Source of the DNA: Nereocystis luetkeana
Lineage: Eukaryota > Sar > Phaeophyceae > Laminariales > Laminariaceae
Length of the DNA: 64,000 bases
Direction: 5' to 3'
Assembly: GCA_031213475.1 (NCBI GenBank)
Contig: JARUPZ010000002.1
Coordinates: 17,096,079 to 17,160,078 of the forward strand
Positions 10,705 through 22,405 of the stretch are shown one piece after another. The notes beneath the pieces were generated by a model, which worked only from the letters and a program-made list of their open reading frames with translations, ran no database searches and was not told the origin of the DNA. The position numbers were made by a program, and so were the translations under genes. Each line of letters begins with the position of its first letter. Positions within the stretch are counted from its first letter, which is position 1.

Positions 10705-11076
10705 GTGGCCCCTCTATACCTCCGGTTGAGCAGTGCCGGCTGCCCGGTATAGTGCCTGTGGAATCGCTTGGCACAGATGGGACTGACCAGTGTGGTAGTG
10801 TGCGGAGTAATTAGTGCCGGTTGGTTGCCGCTACGTACAGTGCCGATATTGTTGGCTGGCGCATACAACACCGCCGGCACTGGGCGTAGTAGAGGCAGAC
10901 AGGCTCACATATTATACGGAGTAGTATTTAGTACCGGTATTTAGTACCTGGTATGAAGTACCAGGTGCCAGGTAGCAGCCACAGAAACATGTAGCGTTCC
11001 ATGTTATACGAAGCATGCACCCTTTCGTGCTATTTTTTTACCGGGCGAATACTATTACTATTAATATTTAACCGGT
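10705..11076. other. Unassigned intergenic DNA
   Basis: No gene. The word AGTGCCGG recurs, for example near 10733 and 10815. TACCTGGTA is near 10960 and TACCGGTA near 10928. Confidence 0.35.
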
Positions 11077-11155
11077 TTAGGACTGCAGTCCCGCTTTGGG
11101 GACAAACCACTCAAATTTAAAGTAGTTTGTCCCCAAAACGAGACTGGAGTCCTAA
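11077..11155. mobile_element. MITE-2 copy 3
   Basis: A compact 79-bp copy. TTAGGACTGCAGTCCCG at the left pairs with GAGACTGGAGTCCTAA at the right. The inner arms GGGGACAAACCACTC and TAGTTTGTCCCC make almost the whole element one hairpin. Confidence 0.85.
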
Positions 11156-11334
11156 CCGCCCTACAAGGAAGGGTTGAATTATATTTCAGCCGTTGATGGC
11201 GCCAAGTCCACTGCTCGTACGTACCACATTAATATCGATAGTAATTTGCGAATAATTTGTTTTGTGGGTATACTAAGTTATCGCGCTCTGGCATGAATAA
11301 TATACCAGGGATAGACGACAACGACTACGTAGTG

Positions 11335-11828
11335 TGGTTGGAAGACGAACCTGCTCTGCTCGGCTCGTATTGTCTGACGCCAAGGGGCTGGGCATAGTTG
11401 ACGAACGCAGGGCGGAGACGGCAGTCTGGGTAGCAAGGTACCAGGCGGATTAGCAGGGAGAACCTGGCTATACTACTCGTACCACAAGCTGCTGCCGCCA
11501 CCTAGAAGGTGCTTTGGGCTTTGGTCTGCCTGTTATTTCCCCTTTGTTATTTTTCCTTGTTACTTTCTCCTTGGTTCTTTGTCTTACTCTGTTCACAAGC
11601 AGTGGTGTCTTTTGTTATTTCTTCTTTTTTCCAGCTCGTTCTTTTTCAAGTGTAGGCCACCTCGCCTGCGGGGGGGGGGGCACGACAGATTGTTTCTCTT
11701 AGATTTTGCTTTCATTTTTCTTCTTTTTCTTTTTCGACTTGTCTACCTTGTTTTTGTTTTCTCTTTGATTGTTTCTTTTCGTTTCACTATTTCATAGATT
11801 GCGTATGTCGTGCCTGTCGTATCTAGTT
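11335..11828. repeat. Inverted duplication, right arm part 1
   Basis: Reverse complement of about 2530-3024 with very few differences, including the homopolymer G10 opposite C10. It continues at 13066 after a 1.2-kb interruption. Confidence 0.85.
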
Positions 11829-13064
11829 GTTGTTGTTGTTGTTCTCACATTAACTCTCTGATGAAGGAGTCCGTGGTCACACAAAGGTGCTGGAGCCCTA
11901 GGAAGATCCGAAAAACGAAAAAAATCGAAAATTCGGCTGCCTCAAAATACACGAGACGAAAAAAGCGCACACAAGATAAAACCAATGTGCAAAACTGAAC
12001 TAACATGGCCGCGGGTATATCCTCTCAACTATAACATAGAAGAGTACCCCCGTTCCCACCACTAACCAACTCGTGGCTGCTGACTACAGCGGATGCTGTC
12101 TGAAGTGCTGCCTGCACCGTACGAAACGCACGGTAGTCGTGAAAACGAAAGAGGAACACACCTGCCTGCTATCTGGAGTGAGTGCTGTCAGAGTGAAGAC
12201 TCGCGGATATGCAGTGAAAAAAGGAGCAAAATCGAACCTTACTGCCACACGAATATCAACGATCGCCATCTCTTCCTGGACTGTCTGACACAAAAAGGTG
12301 CAGCACAGTTATGATACCACGTCCCTGATAATTGCGTAGGTTATTTCCCATGAAGGGTATACAACTCGTTAAACTACAAAAACCAGTGACGAGTACCGGT
12401 AGATACTATTCTGCCTCGTGAAAAACAAAACCAGGAAAAAACAAACTATGACTGCTTCTCTCGTGATGATAGTGTGCGCGCAAATCATGGGTCTCCATGC
12501 ACCGTCTTCCTGCCGCTCTTCATGGCCGCCTCATCGCCTTGGCCCAATCCACCCGCTCCTTTGCGCGTGAACTCGTTGCCATTCCCTTCCAGTCGTTTCC
12601 CTTTCTCCGTCATCCTGAAAAACAAAATGCTCCTCGCACTTGCGGTTCTGATCTGGGAAATAAAAATTCTCGCGCAGGGGGAGGTCAATCCGTCTCTTCC
12701 CCGCACGTCGACGCTCAGTCTCCCTCCTCCCTCGTCGTCGAATCCAGCCTCCTACCGGCGCAATAGACTGTGCCGTAGTGTGGCCTGTGGTGGCGCCTGC
12801 CTCCGCGCATGGACACCCCGATTGAGCATTGCTGCTCTGCCGCAGCTGCCTAAAAAGACGCGCGAATCGTAGGTCTCCGTGCCTGACGCACCACGTACGA
12901 CCCAACTCTACTGCCGCCTGAGCCTCGCGGCCACAGGCAGCAGCAAGAAGGTATCACTCCTTGAGGGTGAGTCCGGCCTTACACCCGCCAGAAAGACCTA
13001 CCCCACTCGCTATTAGCCTGATAGGGCATGCCTCGCAGCATTCCTTGCCGAGGCAGCGAGGGGA
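11829..13064 (-). mobile_element. (AAC)n-tailed LINE-like insertion in the inverted duplication
   Basis: Interrupts the duplicated arm exactly where the left arm is continuous (around 2525-2530). On the minus strand the insertion ends in (AAC)n, preceded by GAGAGTTAATGTGAGAAC, as in the fragment at 2000-2165. A 3' tail with microsatellite repeats is the usual mark of a non-LTR retrotransposon. The 5' part (12.0-13.0 kb) has short open frames on both strands, but I recognise no domain. Confidence 0.55.
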
Positions 13065-13065
13065 A

Positions 13066-13262
13066 CGTATGATGACATGGCTTTGCATTGCCCACTGCAG
13101 TTCACACTGCACACGTGGCAACGTAGTATCTCTGTGGCGTAGCTTTGTGACCACAGAACTTGTATCTCTTCTAGTATGGAAGAATCGGCACGGACACTGG
13201 TTGTGCTGGATGTCGACGGGTAGAAAGAACGGTTTAATGTGAAGAACACACACACACACACA
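13066..13262. repeat. Inverted duplication, right arm part 2
   Basis: Reverse complement of about 2326-2525, ending in (CA)n at 13244-13266 opposite the (TG)n of the left arm. Confidence 0.85.
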
Positions 13263-13393
13263 CACGTACGATGTTTGTTGTCTTCCGTTCCCAACCATAT
13301 ACCTGGTACACCAGTATACCCAGTGTCCGTCCTGATTCCGTTTGTCCTATTAATAGAGAGGTACCTGGTGCTGCTCCTCCCGTAGTTGTGTGG

Positions 13394-13504
13394 TAATACG
13401 GGGGGGGGCATAGTTAATAGGACCAAATAGTGTTAGTAAAAATGGTTAAATGTATAGGTTTTTATGTACACCATGGGTCCTACTAACTATGGTCCTCCGT
13501 AATA
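13394..13504. mobile_element. MITE-1 copy 4
   Basis: Full-length copy, about 110 bp. The left terminus is AATACGGGGGGGG and the right is CTATGGTCCTCCGTAATA. The interior reads in the opposite sense to copy 1. Confidence 0.85.
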
Positions 13505-14475
13505 GTAAAGTGTGCTGTGAGACAGAGAACTTGTCCCTGATAATTAATGGGGAATTAATACCACTCCGTACAAGTGATGACGGTGATCGCGTTATTGCAT
13601 TGCATCTTCAGTACTTGACGAGTTAATGAAATAGGTCATCAATAAATACATCGACGACGCCAAGTCCACAAATGGTCACAGAGTATTCACGAGTAAGTTG
13701 CCTTGAGAGTTCTCGCATGTATAAGGTACCATGGATGGCGCACAACAACTATTATTAGCATTAGCATTTAATTTACTAAACAACACATACCGTAACCACT
13801 ATGAACACTTGGAAAAGAAGCGATGAATCATATATTTCAGGATTTTTCATCGTAAATATGTATGAACCACGAGCGAGAAGAATAGTGTTGAAGTTTTTCG
13901 TTTAACGATATCATATATTTACCTTCGTGTGTATATATATGTGTATATACAACATACGAGAAACAGAATCGTGTCCGGAGCATACAAATACCAGATACCC
14001 CTCCGACAAACAGCAGTAGTATTAGTACTATAGTACTACTCTCAGACTACTCGGTAACTAACTGCTGTGCGACACGTAAAAATGTGGTGCCAGGTCGATC
14101 ACATGATTATGACATATTACATGTATATTATTAATAGCTAATGTATACTGCTGTATATATACGCAAGTAGTGCATGGTACAGCCAGTCAGTACGTTCAGT
14201 CTCAAGTCACCTTTGTTTCATCTGATGTAAGTATTAATATGTTTATACAAGTATATATATTCAGTTTTTTTTTTTTTCTGCCCCGGAGAGCGAGAGGAAA
14301 CCTGTCCACACTTATTTCTCAAGTTTTCGTGTCCCGAGATATATATATTCAGTTGACCTTTGTTCCACTGGACGTTATTAGTAATATTAACACATGTACA
14401 GCAGGATGTTCAGTAACCTTTGTTCCATTTGATACTATTGCTATGGGGGCCGCAGTAAGCAGGACCCGCCATAGC
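13505..14475. other. AT-rich intergenic DNA
   Basis: No gene or recognisable element. GTATATATATGTGTATATAC near 13931 is an AT-rich palindrome. Confidence 0.35.
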
Positions 14476-14835
14476 CGGTCGCCCCGGTGGTTCAAGTGGT
14501 TAACCTCGAATTCTACTTGTTTGAGTCCTGGGTTCGAGCCCCAGGTGGGTCGGACTTTGACTTTATTTGCAAAAATAAAAATAAAAAAAGATTCAATTGT
14601 TGAGAGCGCCTTGCAGCGTGGGTAGGCACAGTTCGATGCGAGTCGACGAGGGAAGAAAACGCTGAAATCTTCTCGCGATAAAAATGAAGGCACGTACCGT
14701 AGCGGGAAGGGGGGAGAAGAGCCTGCTATATGTGACCCCGGATCTGAGTTACGAGTAGGAAGGAGAGAGAGATGTGCGAAGATAATGAATGGGATGAGAA
14801 AAATAAAAAATAAAAAAATAAAAACAATCGTACAC
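14476..14835 (+). mobile_element. SINE-B, full-length copy
   Basis: The tRNA-like head has GGTGGTTCAAGTGG (box A-like) and a perfect T-arm (CTGGG stem, TTCGAGC loop, CCCAG) near 14530. The body contains GAGTCGACGAGGGAAG and GAAGGCACGTACC, and the tail is A/T-rich with AAAAATAAA units. The acceptor stem does not pair, so this is not a functional tRNA. Fragments lie at 18794-18915, 59811-60145 and 63225-63341. SINE-A at 60 kb shares part of the body. Confidence 0.75.
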
Positions 14836-14861
14836 ACAAAAAAATGTATATTTCCAGTAGG

Positions 14862-14912
14862 TTTACGGTACATATTTGGTCCTGTGATAAACTATATCCC
14901 CCCGTTGTAGCC
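14862..14912. mobile_element. MITE-1 remnant
   Basis: Only a decayed right end is left: ATTTGGTCCTGTGATAAACT followed by ATCCCCCCGTTGTAG. Confidence 0.5.
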
Positions 14913-14992
14913 GCATTGATAGTAAACGGGACAGCTTCCTGTTTGAAACGTTAGACGCTCTGACATGTATTCGTACCAGTATATATATATAT

Positions 14993-15600
14993 AATTATGC
15001 TTGCCATCCGACAATCTCCAGCATGAGCTTCAACGTTGATCACTCAAAACATTCCTGAAAGAACAAATCCCCGGAAACAAAGGATTTCTGAGTCTACTTT
15101 CCTCTATGCTTTATCTACGATACTTCTGTGCTGTTATGTCTTTTGTCTTTGTTCGCTCCTATATATATCTCGATATCGTCACTTTCCATTCTTAAATCCT
15201 GAGCCGCATCCAAACTCCATCCCCACGCCATCGGTGTAGGTCTGTCACCCCCCCCCACCCTGTTCCTTCTCGATTCCTGACGACCCCTAAGCTGGAGTCT
15301 GTATCGCGACACCCCCCTCGAAATGGCGACCTGTGTAGTCACCGAGACGATTTGGAGTAGTAGGCATTCCTTCACCAATCCTTTCCTTCCCATCGACCCA
15401 CCATCCCTCCCCCCCCACGAAACTAGCTGCCAGCTGGTCAATGAACGTACTGCCCTCTACCTCGAGACGCCTAAAGCCTTCCACTGCTAAAATGGCAAGT
15501 TTATGACTCCGTTCGTCGAAGGACACAATGTCATGTCCCGGACAAGCGTAGTGTTGGCGCTTGCGCGCCTCGGAGGTAGAGGCAGCCGATATATAGATTC
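14993..15600 (-). mobile_element. LINE-X, 5'-truncated copy
   Basis: The 3' end is at the left (ATTATGCTTGCCATCCGACA). The minus strand encodes the C-terminus of the LINE-X protein, with GRKGLVKE and VSVTTQVAISRGVSRYRLQL, but in broken frames. The same stretch occurs at 49.1-49.8 kb and, in plus orientation, at 55275-55880. The 5' boundary near 15600 is approximate. It is a dead copy. Confidence 0.65.
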
Positions 15601-18600
15601 AAGTTTATGTGGTATTCAAGAACAGCCAGGTGGGTGTTGGGACACACCAAGCGGTATGAATTATATGTAAGGCAAAAAGAAGGAAGAGGCGGGGCACACC
15701 CCCTGACATCCTCCCGCCTCCTCCTCTTTCTCAACAGAACAAATAAATCATCATCATCGATCGGCCCAGGCTAAAAAAAAGTACCGTCAACATATTATTG
15801 AAACGCAACTTTAAAATACAGCGATAATAAAAAACTGGTAAGGAGGGGTTCTACGGTAGAGGTTCACCCTGAATTTTCCGAGGCTCCTCACTTACTTGAG
15901 CTCCTTACCTCATCCGAAAAATGACCTCAGCAAAAATCAAATTGCTTCTCGATGAAAAATCCCATGGCCCGAGTATACAAAACGTCATTTTTCGAAAACA
16001 AGATTGACGTTCCGACGATTTTGGGTTAAGGAGCCCCGTCATTCAGAAACTAAAAAGCGGAAAAGTGCTACCTCTATCGTAGAAAGCATCTAAGCGTCAA
16101 ATAAAGTCAAATCTCACCACGACGTTTTGCCCCCCCTCTCGCGCGCACCACCGTGTCCCCGCCCTACGGCCTACTACATGTTTTCACAAAGCTCCCACAC
16201 CTCGCACATATCACGATCTGTCCATCTACTGCAGATCATCTAGATCCTAACCTGCTGCTGTGATATATTGTGCAGGATCTGTGTAGTTCATACCCAGCAC
16301 AGGAAATGTTTTGCTATTCAATAAATCATTCATGCAGACGACACGGTGCCCACCCGTCGCCCGTCACGCTGAGCTAGATCACACAAGGCAAGAGGCAAGA
16401 GTGAATGGTATACAATTCCTGAAAGATCTAGATCACGAAGCGGGAAGCAACCATCCGCGAGAGGTGTGAAAGCTTCGTTACCCTCCCTGCCCGGCGCGGT
16501 GATCACTCAATCATGCTGATGGCACCCGCTGGAAACGCGTCCCCTTCCCCTCGCTCTCCCGGTCACCCCACCCGTTCTACCTCTTGACACCGCCGCCACC
16601 GTCGCCGCCGAGCTGAATGAAACGGTTCGTTTTTCACGCCGGCACGAGTCTGACCGAAAATATAACGCACGCTTATCTAAACGCCCCTTATATTTATTTA
16701 CGCTCAGGCTGGTACCATCTCAACGGATATATACTGCTTGCCGTGGACTAAGATGCGTTAGGCGTTATCGACGCGTGCTGCCGTAGGGTTGTGCACCTAT
16801 CTATATGTTGCTTGCCTCAGTTCCTCGCTTGAGGAGCTGTATACACCTCATCCAAATCCTGAGTTTGATCAGAATAAAAGATGGAATTTTAATTAACCCG
16901 ACCAGCATTCCCTCAGGGCCTACTGATAGACACATATATCTGTGACACACCAACCAGCTCACCGTGTTTCAAATATATGGGGTACTTCCTCAATGCCCTT
17001 AAGGAGCCCCGTCAGTCAGAAATGTTACATAGCCTAATGAAGGTACAACTTATGTACCTTTTTTTGGATATAAAACATTTCTGCCTTTCTTTGTAGTACC
17101 TCTGCTGTACCTCTATTGTAGGGCGCCTTTGCAGCGCCGCCCTCCTATCCCCATTCGCTCCCGTTTGGAACACCGCTATATATGTGAACTCGGGTTCCGT
17201 GTGGAAACCACTGCGAACAAGCTCCTCATCATCCCCCTACGTCATTCAGACTTGATGTATGTGGAAACAACAGGTTCTGAGCCTCGGGCGCCCCCTGCCT
17301 TTGTCTCCGGCAGCCTCGAGCGTAAAGCACTCCGGATGGGGCTGTAAGGGCCGTTTGTGCCTACATATTGACAAACTAGACGGTCCTTATATTTCCGTCC
17401 AGAGCGCTTCAGCACGGGACAGCTACCAAGAAAACGAGCACTACAATGCGTGAAGAAGAGAAAGAAGGCCAGGCTGCGAGTGCTTTTTACAAAAAATGAC
17501 AAGAAATTCGGGCGTCGTGCTTGTTTGCTGATGCAGAACGCGCACCCATTTTCAAACAAGAAATCCAGCCCTATTCCTCACTATACTTGTACTATCGCCG
17601 GGGAACATGTACTCGTATGGTATTCAGGGCCAAATGTGGTGTGTGAACATGGGAGGATGCACTGTTTTTTGGTCCAGCACGGGTTCTGGTTACAACATTA
17701 GCCCCCCCGTGATACGAGGTGTCCTGCACCCTATATAGAGGGTCGACCCAACCGTGCTTAAGTTGACGAGGTCTCCCCGCCCATGACCCTTCCCGTCCCC
17801 TCTGTACCCCGTCTTCCAGGGCCCACCAACACCGCCCTTTCTTTTATCGGAGCTCGGAGCTTTCGTGTTTCGACCCGGACGCGTTGCTGGCGCTCCGCCG
17901 GCTGCCCCCGCCGGCGTTCCACGGGCCTCCCATCGGACATTACCGCTGAAAAACAACCCCCCCTGACAAGCTTAGGCTAGCTCTTTTAGAAGTCCGCCCA
18001 CTTTTTTGGAGGGGGTAAATTACTCGGAATTGGTGTGGTATATTTTTTAGCAGTACGGTAAAAGGGTAAAAGCTCCACACCGCCCGTCTCGACAACCGTT
18101 TCGACAGCCGGTCGACAAAACCAGTCGCCGCCGGCGATGACTTGGACATGACTTGGACAATTAAGCTGCTCTGTTTCCGCTGTCTCTAGAAGCAGGCTGC
18201 ACAACAAGCAAGCGACTACAAGGAGAACCCTCTCAATATATAGGTACACCTGGGCAGGCAAACACTCTTGCGTGTCCCCACAGCAATCACTTGACAAGCA
18301 ATAACCAAATCTGGCAGGGTATATGATATATATATATATATGCCCTGTGTCCTCATAGCAACCACCGCACAGTGCGAAGCCCTCGGCGGACACGACTTAT
18401 CTCTTTTGTCTGACGAGGATGTACTCGCGTGCCGCGGCGCCGGTTCTGGTCCCCTGCGTGCCAATTCGGTCCGGGGCCGACTATGGTCGAGAGGCCGACA
18501 GCAGCCGTCTCCACACCTTCTATGTAGCACGCCCTCTGAAGGACATACCGAAACACATACCACTACCCTCTATCGCTCCTTCTGATGCCACCCATATCGC

Positions 18601-18664
18601 TCCTTCTATTTCTGCATTAGTTTTTTATCGCCAACTCGTTTATTTTCCTCGATTTTCTCCCTCC
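15601..18664. other. Intergenic DNA, element content unclear
   Basis: No gene supported over 3 kb. A direct repeat, TTAAGGAGCCCCGTCA, occurs near 16025 and 16999 and might mark the ends of an unrecognised element of about 1 kb. Open frames around 17.2-17.9 and 18.0-18.6 kb are short, overlap on both strands and show no motif. Confidence 0.35.
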
Positions 18665-18779
18665 TATTACGAGGGCCCATAGTAAACAAGACCTACAGTA
18701 CACACAAAAACCTGTATATTTACCCATTTTGACTAATAATAGCATTAGTTGGTCCTATTTACTATGCCCCCCCGCAATA
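18665..18779. mobile_element. MITE-1 copy 5
   Basis: Full-length but diverged: TATTACGAGGGCCCATAGTA at the left, ACTATGCCCCCCCGCAATA at the right. Confidence 0.85.
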
Positions 18780-18793
18780 GTCGTATGATACAG

Positions 18794-18915
18794 TACCCCA
18801 GACCCGGGGTCACATATTAGGCTCTTCTCCCCCCTCCCCACTGCGGTACACGCCTTGCAATTCGTATCGCGAGAAGGGGTTCAGCCCTTTTTTGCCCTCG
18901 TCGACTCGCGTCTTA
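18794..18915 (-). mobile_element. SINE-B fragment
   Basis: Reverse complement of the SINE-B body. It includes GACCCGGGGTCACATA, the CGCGAGAA stretch and CCCTCGTCGACTCGCG. The tRNA-like head is missing. Confidence 0.65.
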
Positions 18916-21142
18916 TTGTGCTCGTAGCGCGCCCTTGACGGGGCGTATCGGCGTAGCGACCCTTATCTCCCCTTCTGGTACGTAGTCGCCGTCTCTGCTC
19001 TTACACTTTTTTTGGTTTATATAGCGCACCCTTGCTGACCGTATCGGCACACCACTCCCGTATCGCTCCTTCAGATACACCGTGCGCTTTTGCCGAATTG
19101 TGAATGCCTTCGTCGGAGGCAGTGGTGGGGTTCCGCGACTGGGTCGAGCGCTAACCCTCACACCGATTTGAGAGGGGGGGGCAGATGTGACAGAAAAACT
19201 AGGTCTGTCTGCTACCGCCGTCATCCATCCAACGTACTCTCCTTCCCTCAGCCGTCCTCTCGGTGTTATCATACCGGATGGGTGGGGCGTTTTGTCGCTC
19301 GTTCCGTCTCACACAGCGACACCTTCTTCGTGTGTGCTCGGCAAAATCGATAGCTATCTGACAACAAGAACAAGGGGCGCCTCGAAGACATCGGCGACGA
19401 CCCCCATCGTCCCGTCGGTGGGGTGAAGACAGTATACTAGTGTCTACCAGTAGCTGCCGTACCAGGGACTAGCGCAGCAGCACATATTTTAGGTGCCTTC
19501 AACTTGTGTGCGTTGCTGGATGGTGGGCGGCAGTTGTTGCCAGAAAACTGTTGGACGGCGCACGGCGGAGGCTTCAGGCAACTCGCAGGGAGTTCCTACC
19601 ATTTAGGCACCGTCAACATAAAAAACTCGCCGGTCCGCTTGCGGCCCGCCCCCGACAGCCTCTGATGACCGTGAAGCTTCTCCGATCTCAAAGCCGCACA
19701 CACGCGTATCAAGTGTCGATACACCAGTAGTTTTCGTTTTTTGGGGTGATTAACCTGTGCCACGAAAAAGAAGATCCCCTGCTACTGCTGTAGTTCCAAG
19801 AAGTTCGAGTTCATACCGTACCTCGACATCGGTCGATCTGTAGACACGTCAGAGTCATCGCGGTCCCTGTGGCCGAAACGCACAAGAAAAGGTTGCTGCG
19901 ATCGTCTTGTGGGAGCGAGAAAAGGGCCATCAATAGCGTGCCCGTTTACTTCTACTATTAGTATTGCTATCATTGTCATTATTGCGTTGGCCGTCCGACA
20001 ATACGCAAGATGACCTTCAACGCTGATCGCTCATACACATTAAATTCTACGACTACGCTCTCCGGAATCGGCGCCCGCTAGATAGTACGAGATAGTCGGG
20101 GTTTTTTCCGGCGTATGGATGTTGGCGCGGTGCAGTCACCGCCCGTCAAAGATGGGGCCGTGAAATCGTACTTGTGATGAGGGTTCACACCCCTCTTAGT
20201 GTCCTCGCCCTCTCAGCTCCGTAGGAAAACGGGGAAATGGCAAGCGATAGTACGAAGCTCGTGTCGACACATTTCTTCTCCTCTGCGTCGTGTAAATATT
20301 CGTAAGCTTCCGACGTTCTTGCCTCGTAGCCGATAGCTCTTGCGACCGTTCCCCCAACAGGTCTCGCTCGTTCCGTGGTCGACCGATATCGTGCTGCTAC
20401 CACACATGTAAAACCACCGCGTTGTTTTTTGCCTTATTCACCAGAGCACGGCGCCTCGCGTGCGTGTTATTGAAGTCCCGACAACCTCCCTACTATGGAA
20501 TAGTTCATTGGGTTGAACTTTGTGGTTTTTCTCGAAATCAGTTTTTAGGTGGCTTACTGTTGACTTACTACTAGTATAGAGCTTCTCGAGCGAGCAGCCT
20601 CAGAAGGCAAAAGTAGGCGCTAACCATACAGGAAAACTCTACCGTGCTCGTAGCACATGCATCCAAGACAAGCAAAAAATATTTAAGAAAAAATCTGGAA
20701 AAAGCGCAATGAGCGCCCGAGTGTTGTAGGTGTTTCTATGGGGACCAGGTACGGTGCTTCGTCTCGAAAGGGATGCGTGTCCAATGATCAAATGCCCAGG
20801 GCAAGCAAAGCAACAACATAGGGCGCCCCCCCCCTCCCTCCTACCCTTCCTCCCCCGCCTTCCCGGCGCGTCATTCGGGGTGAACTTGGTGATCTGGTCG
20901 GTCATCGCGCGGCGAAGTCTGTGTGGGCTCTTGTTCCATATTTTCTCGGCAAACAACTTTTCACCCCCCCCTCCCCCCCCCCTTGGGCACTACAAGAGGC
21001 TGCAGGTCCGATATCTGGCATTGCTCGAGTCCCTTACGGGTAGGCTGTGTTTCTTATTCCCATATAAACGCCACTTCTGGAAGTGTTTTAGCCTCGCAGG
21101 TTTCGAGACGATGAAGAAGGAGTGGATTCGAGGGGAAGCCAC
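18916..21142. other. Intergenic DNA
   Basis: No gene supported. A diverged tandem pair lies at 18920-19090 (TAGCGC(G/A)CCCTTG...GTATCGGC). A short LINE-X 3' remnant on the minus strand (GGCCGTCCGACAATACG) is at about 19986-20032. C-rich tracts are at 20827-20855 and 20964-20980. Confidence 0.35.
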
Positions 21143-21195
21143 ATCATCACAATCATTATCATCATCATCATCGTCATCGTCATCATCATCGCCAA

Positions 21196-21234
<39 letters not shown>

Positions 21235-21235
21235 T

Positions 21236-21266
<31 letters not shown>

Positions 21267-21355
21267 CCATCATCACCATCATCATCATCACCACCATCAT
21301 CATCATCATCATCACCACCATCATCATCATCATCATCATCGTCATCGTCATCATC
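21143..21355. repeat. (ATC)n microsatellite
   Basis: About 213 bp of interrupted ATC/GAT trinucleotides. It produces meaningless Ser, Ile, Asp or Met runs in several frames; these are not genes. Confidence 0.95.
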
Positions 21356-22245
21356 GATTCGCATTTTTTAGTGAGCTAGTGGAGTCAGAAGTACTATCTA
21401 CCTTTTCTTCCGACCATCACGGTGGGCCCTCTCGTGTTTTGGTATCGCCCGTGGAAGGTCCTTGACGGTCCTGGATCTAGGAATACAATGACACGCGAGG
21501 TGAAAAACATGCTTGGAAGGCATATCAGGGGCGGGGGCGGGGTTCATGGCGTGTCATAGGCGAGCCCGACATGTTACGACCATGAGGGGGAGTAACCGCA
21601 GCGCACAGTCAGCAGGTATTCAAGGCTGCTTCAATAGAATCAAACAAATCTGGCCGGTAATATAAACAACGTTTTATTTTCACTCAGGCTCCAAATTGGG
21701 TTAATATGACCGGCCGGGAAGCCCAGTACATCTACGACTGCAACACCGTAGTAAGAAAACGAGCACAACTACAAAAACAAACGCTACGTAAGAAAGCCAG
21801 GCGGAACTGTTGACAAGAAGAAGAAAAAAAATCGGGAGTCGAACTACGTGTTTAAGATAGGAAGCTCAGAAATTCGGGAGTTGACATATTTGCTTGTGCA
21901 AACTTTGCACTGAAGGATCGCCAGGCTGCTGGGGAAGGATAAGGAGGGGGAAAAAAACTGAAGCATTGCTTGCAATGACGTGGGGGTGGAACACTGCCGA
22001 TGCGAGTAGAGGGCAAAACGAGGGTTAGACGAGGGAGGAAGGCGTATGTATCCAAGAAGGAGCCTTCAGGGAGGAAAAAATACGATACTTTTTTGTTCAG
22101 AGCGGTGATAAGAGAGACTACATGCACTGCTATGGTATTGGAAAAGATGTTCGGTTCAAGTCGGGCTGAAACGCGCGCGATGCGTCATTGTCGGAAGAAA
22201 AAAAAATACGGATGAAAATACACTGAAGAAGCTACCTGGTACCTG
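21356..22245. other. Unassigned intergenic DNA
   Basis: No gene seen. Stacked TACCTGGTACCTGGTA is at 22233-22248. Confidence 0.35.
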
Positions 22246-22249
22246 GTAC

Positions 22250-22405
22250 ATGATGGTGTGGAACACACCCATTTCTCAAAATAAATATTTCAGCCTGGAC
22301 TGGTTTTCCTGTTTCTGGCACATGGTACTTGACGGTGTGGAACACACCCATTTCTCTAAAATATATTTCAGCCTCGGCACCGGTTTTGCTGGTTTCTGGT
22401 AGCAG
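22250..22405. repeat. Two-unit tandem duplication, about 79 bp
   Basis: GGTGTGGAACACACCCATTT occurs in each unit (about 22255 and 22334), followed by TTTCAGCCT and GGTTTCTGG-like ends. The first unit abuts the TACCTGG stack. Confidence 0.75.

Noticed and set aside
12474..12905. Overlapping open frames on both strands near 12.5-12.9 kb
   Set aside because: No motif, no matching splice partners, and the segment lies inside a LINE-like insertion.
14476..14560. Functional tRNA gene
   Set aside because: The T-arm is perfect but acceptor and anticodon stems do not pair and a SINE body and A-rich tail follow; annotated as SINE-B.
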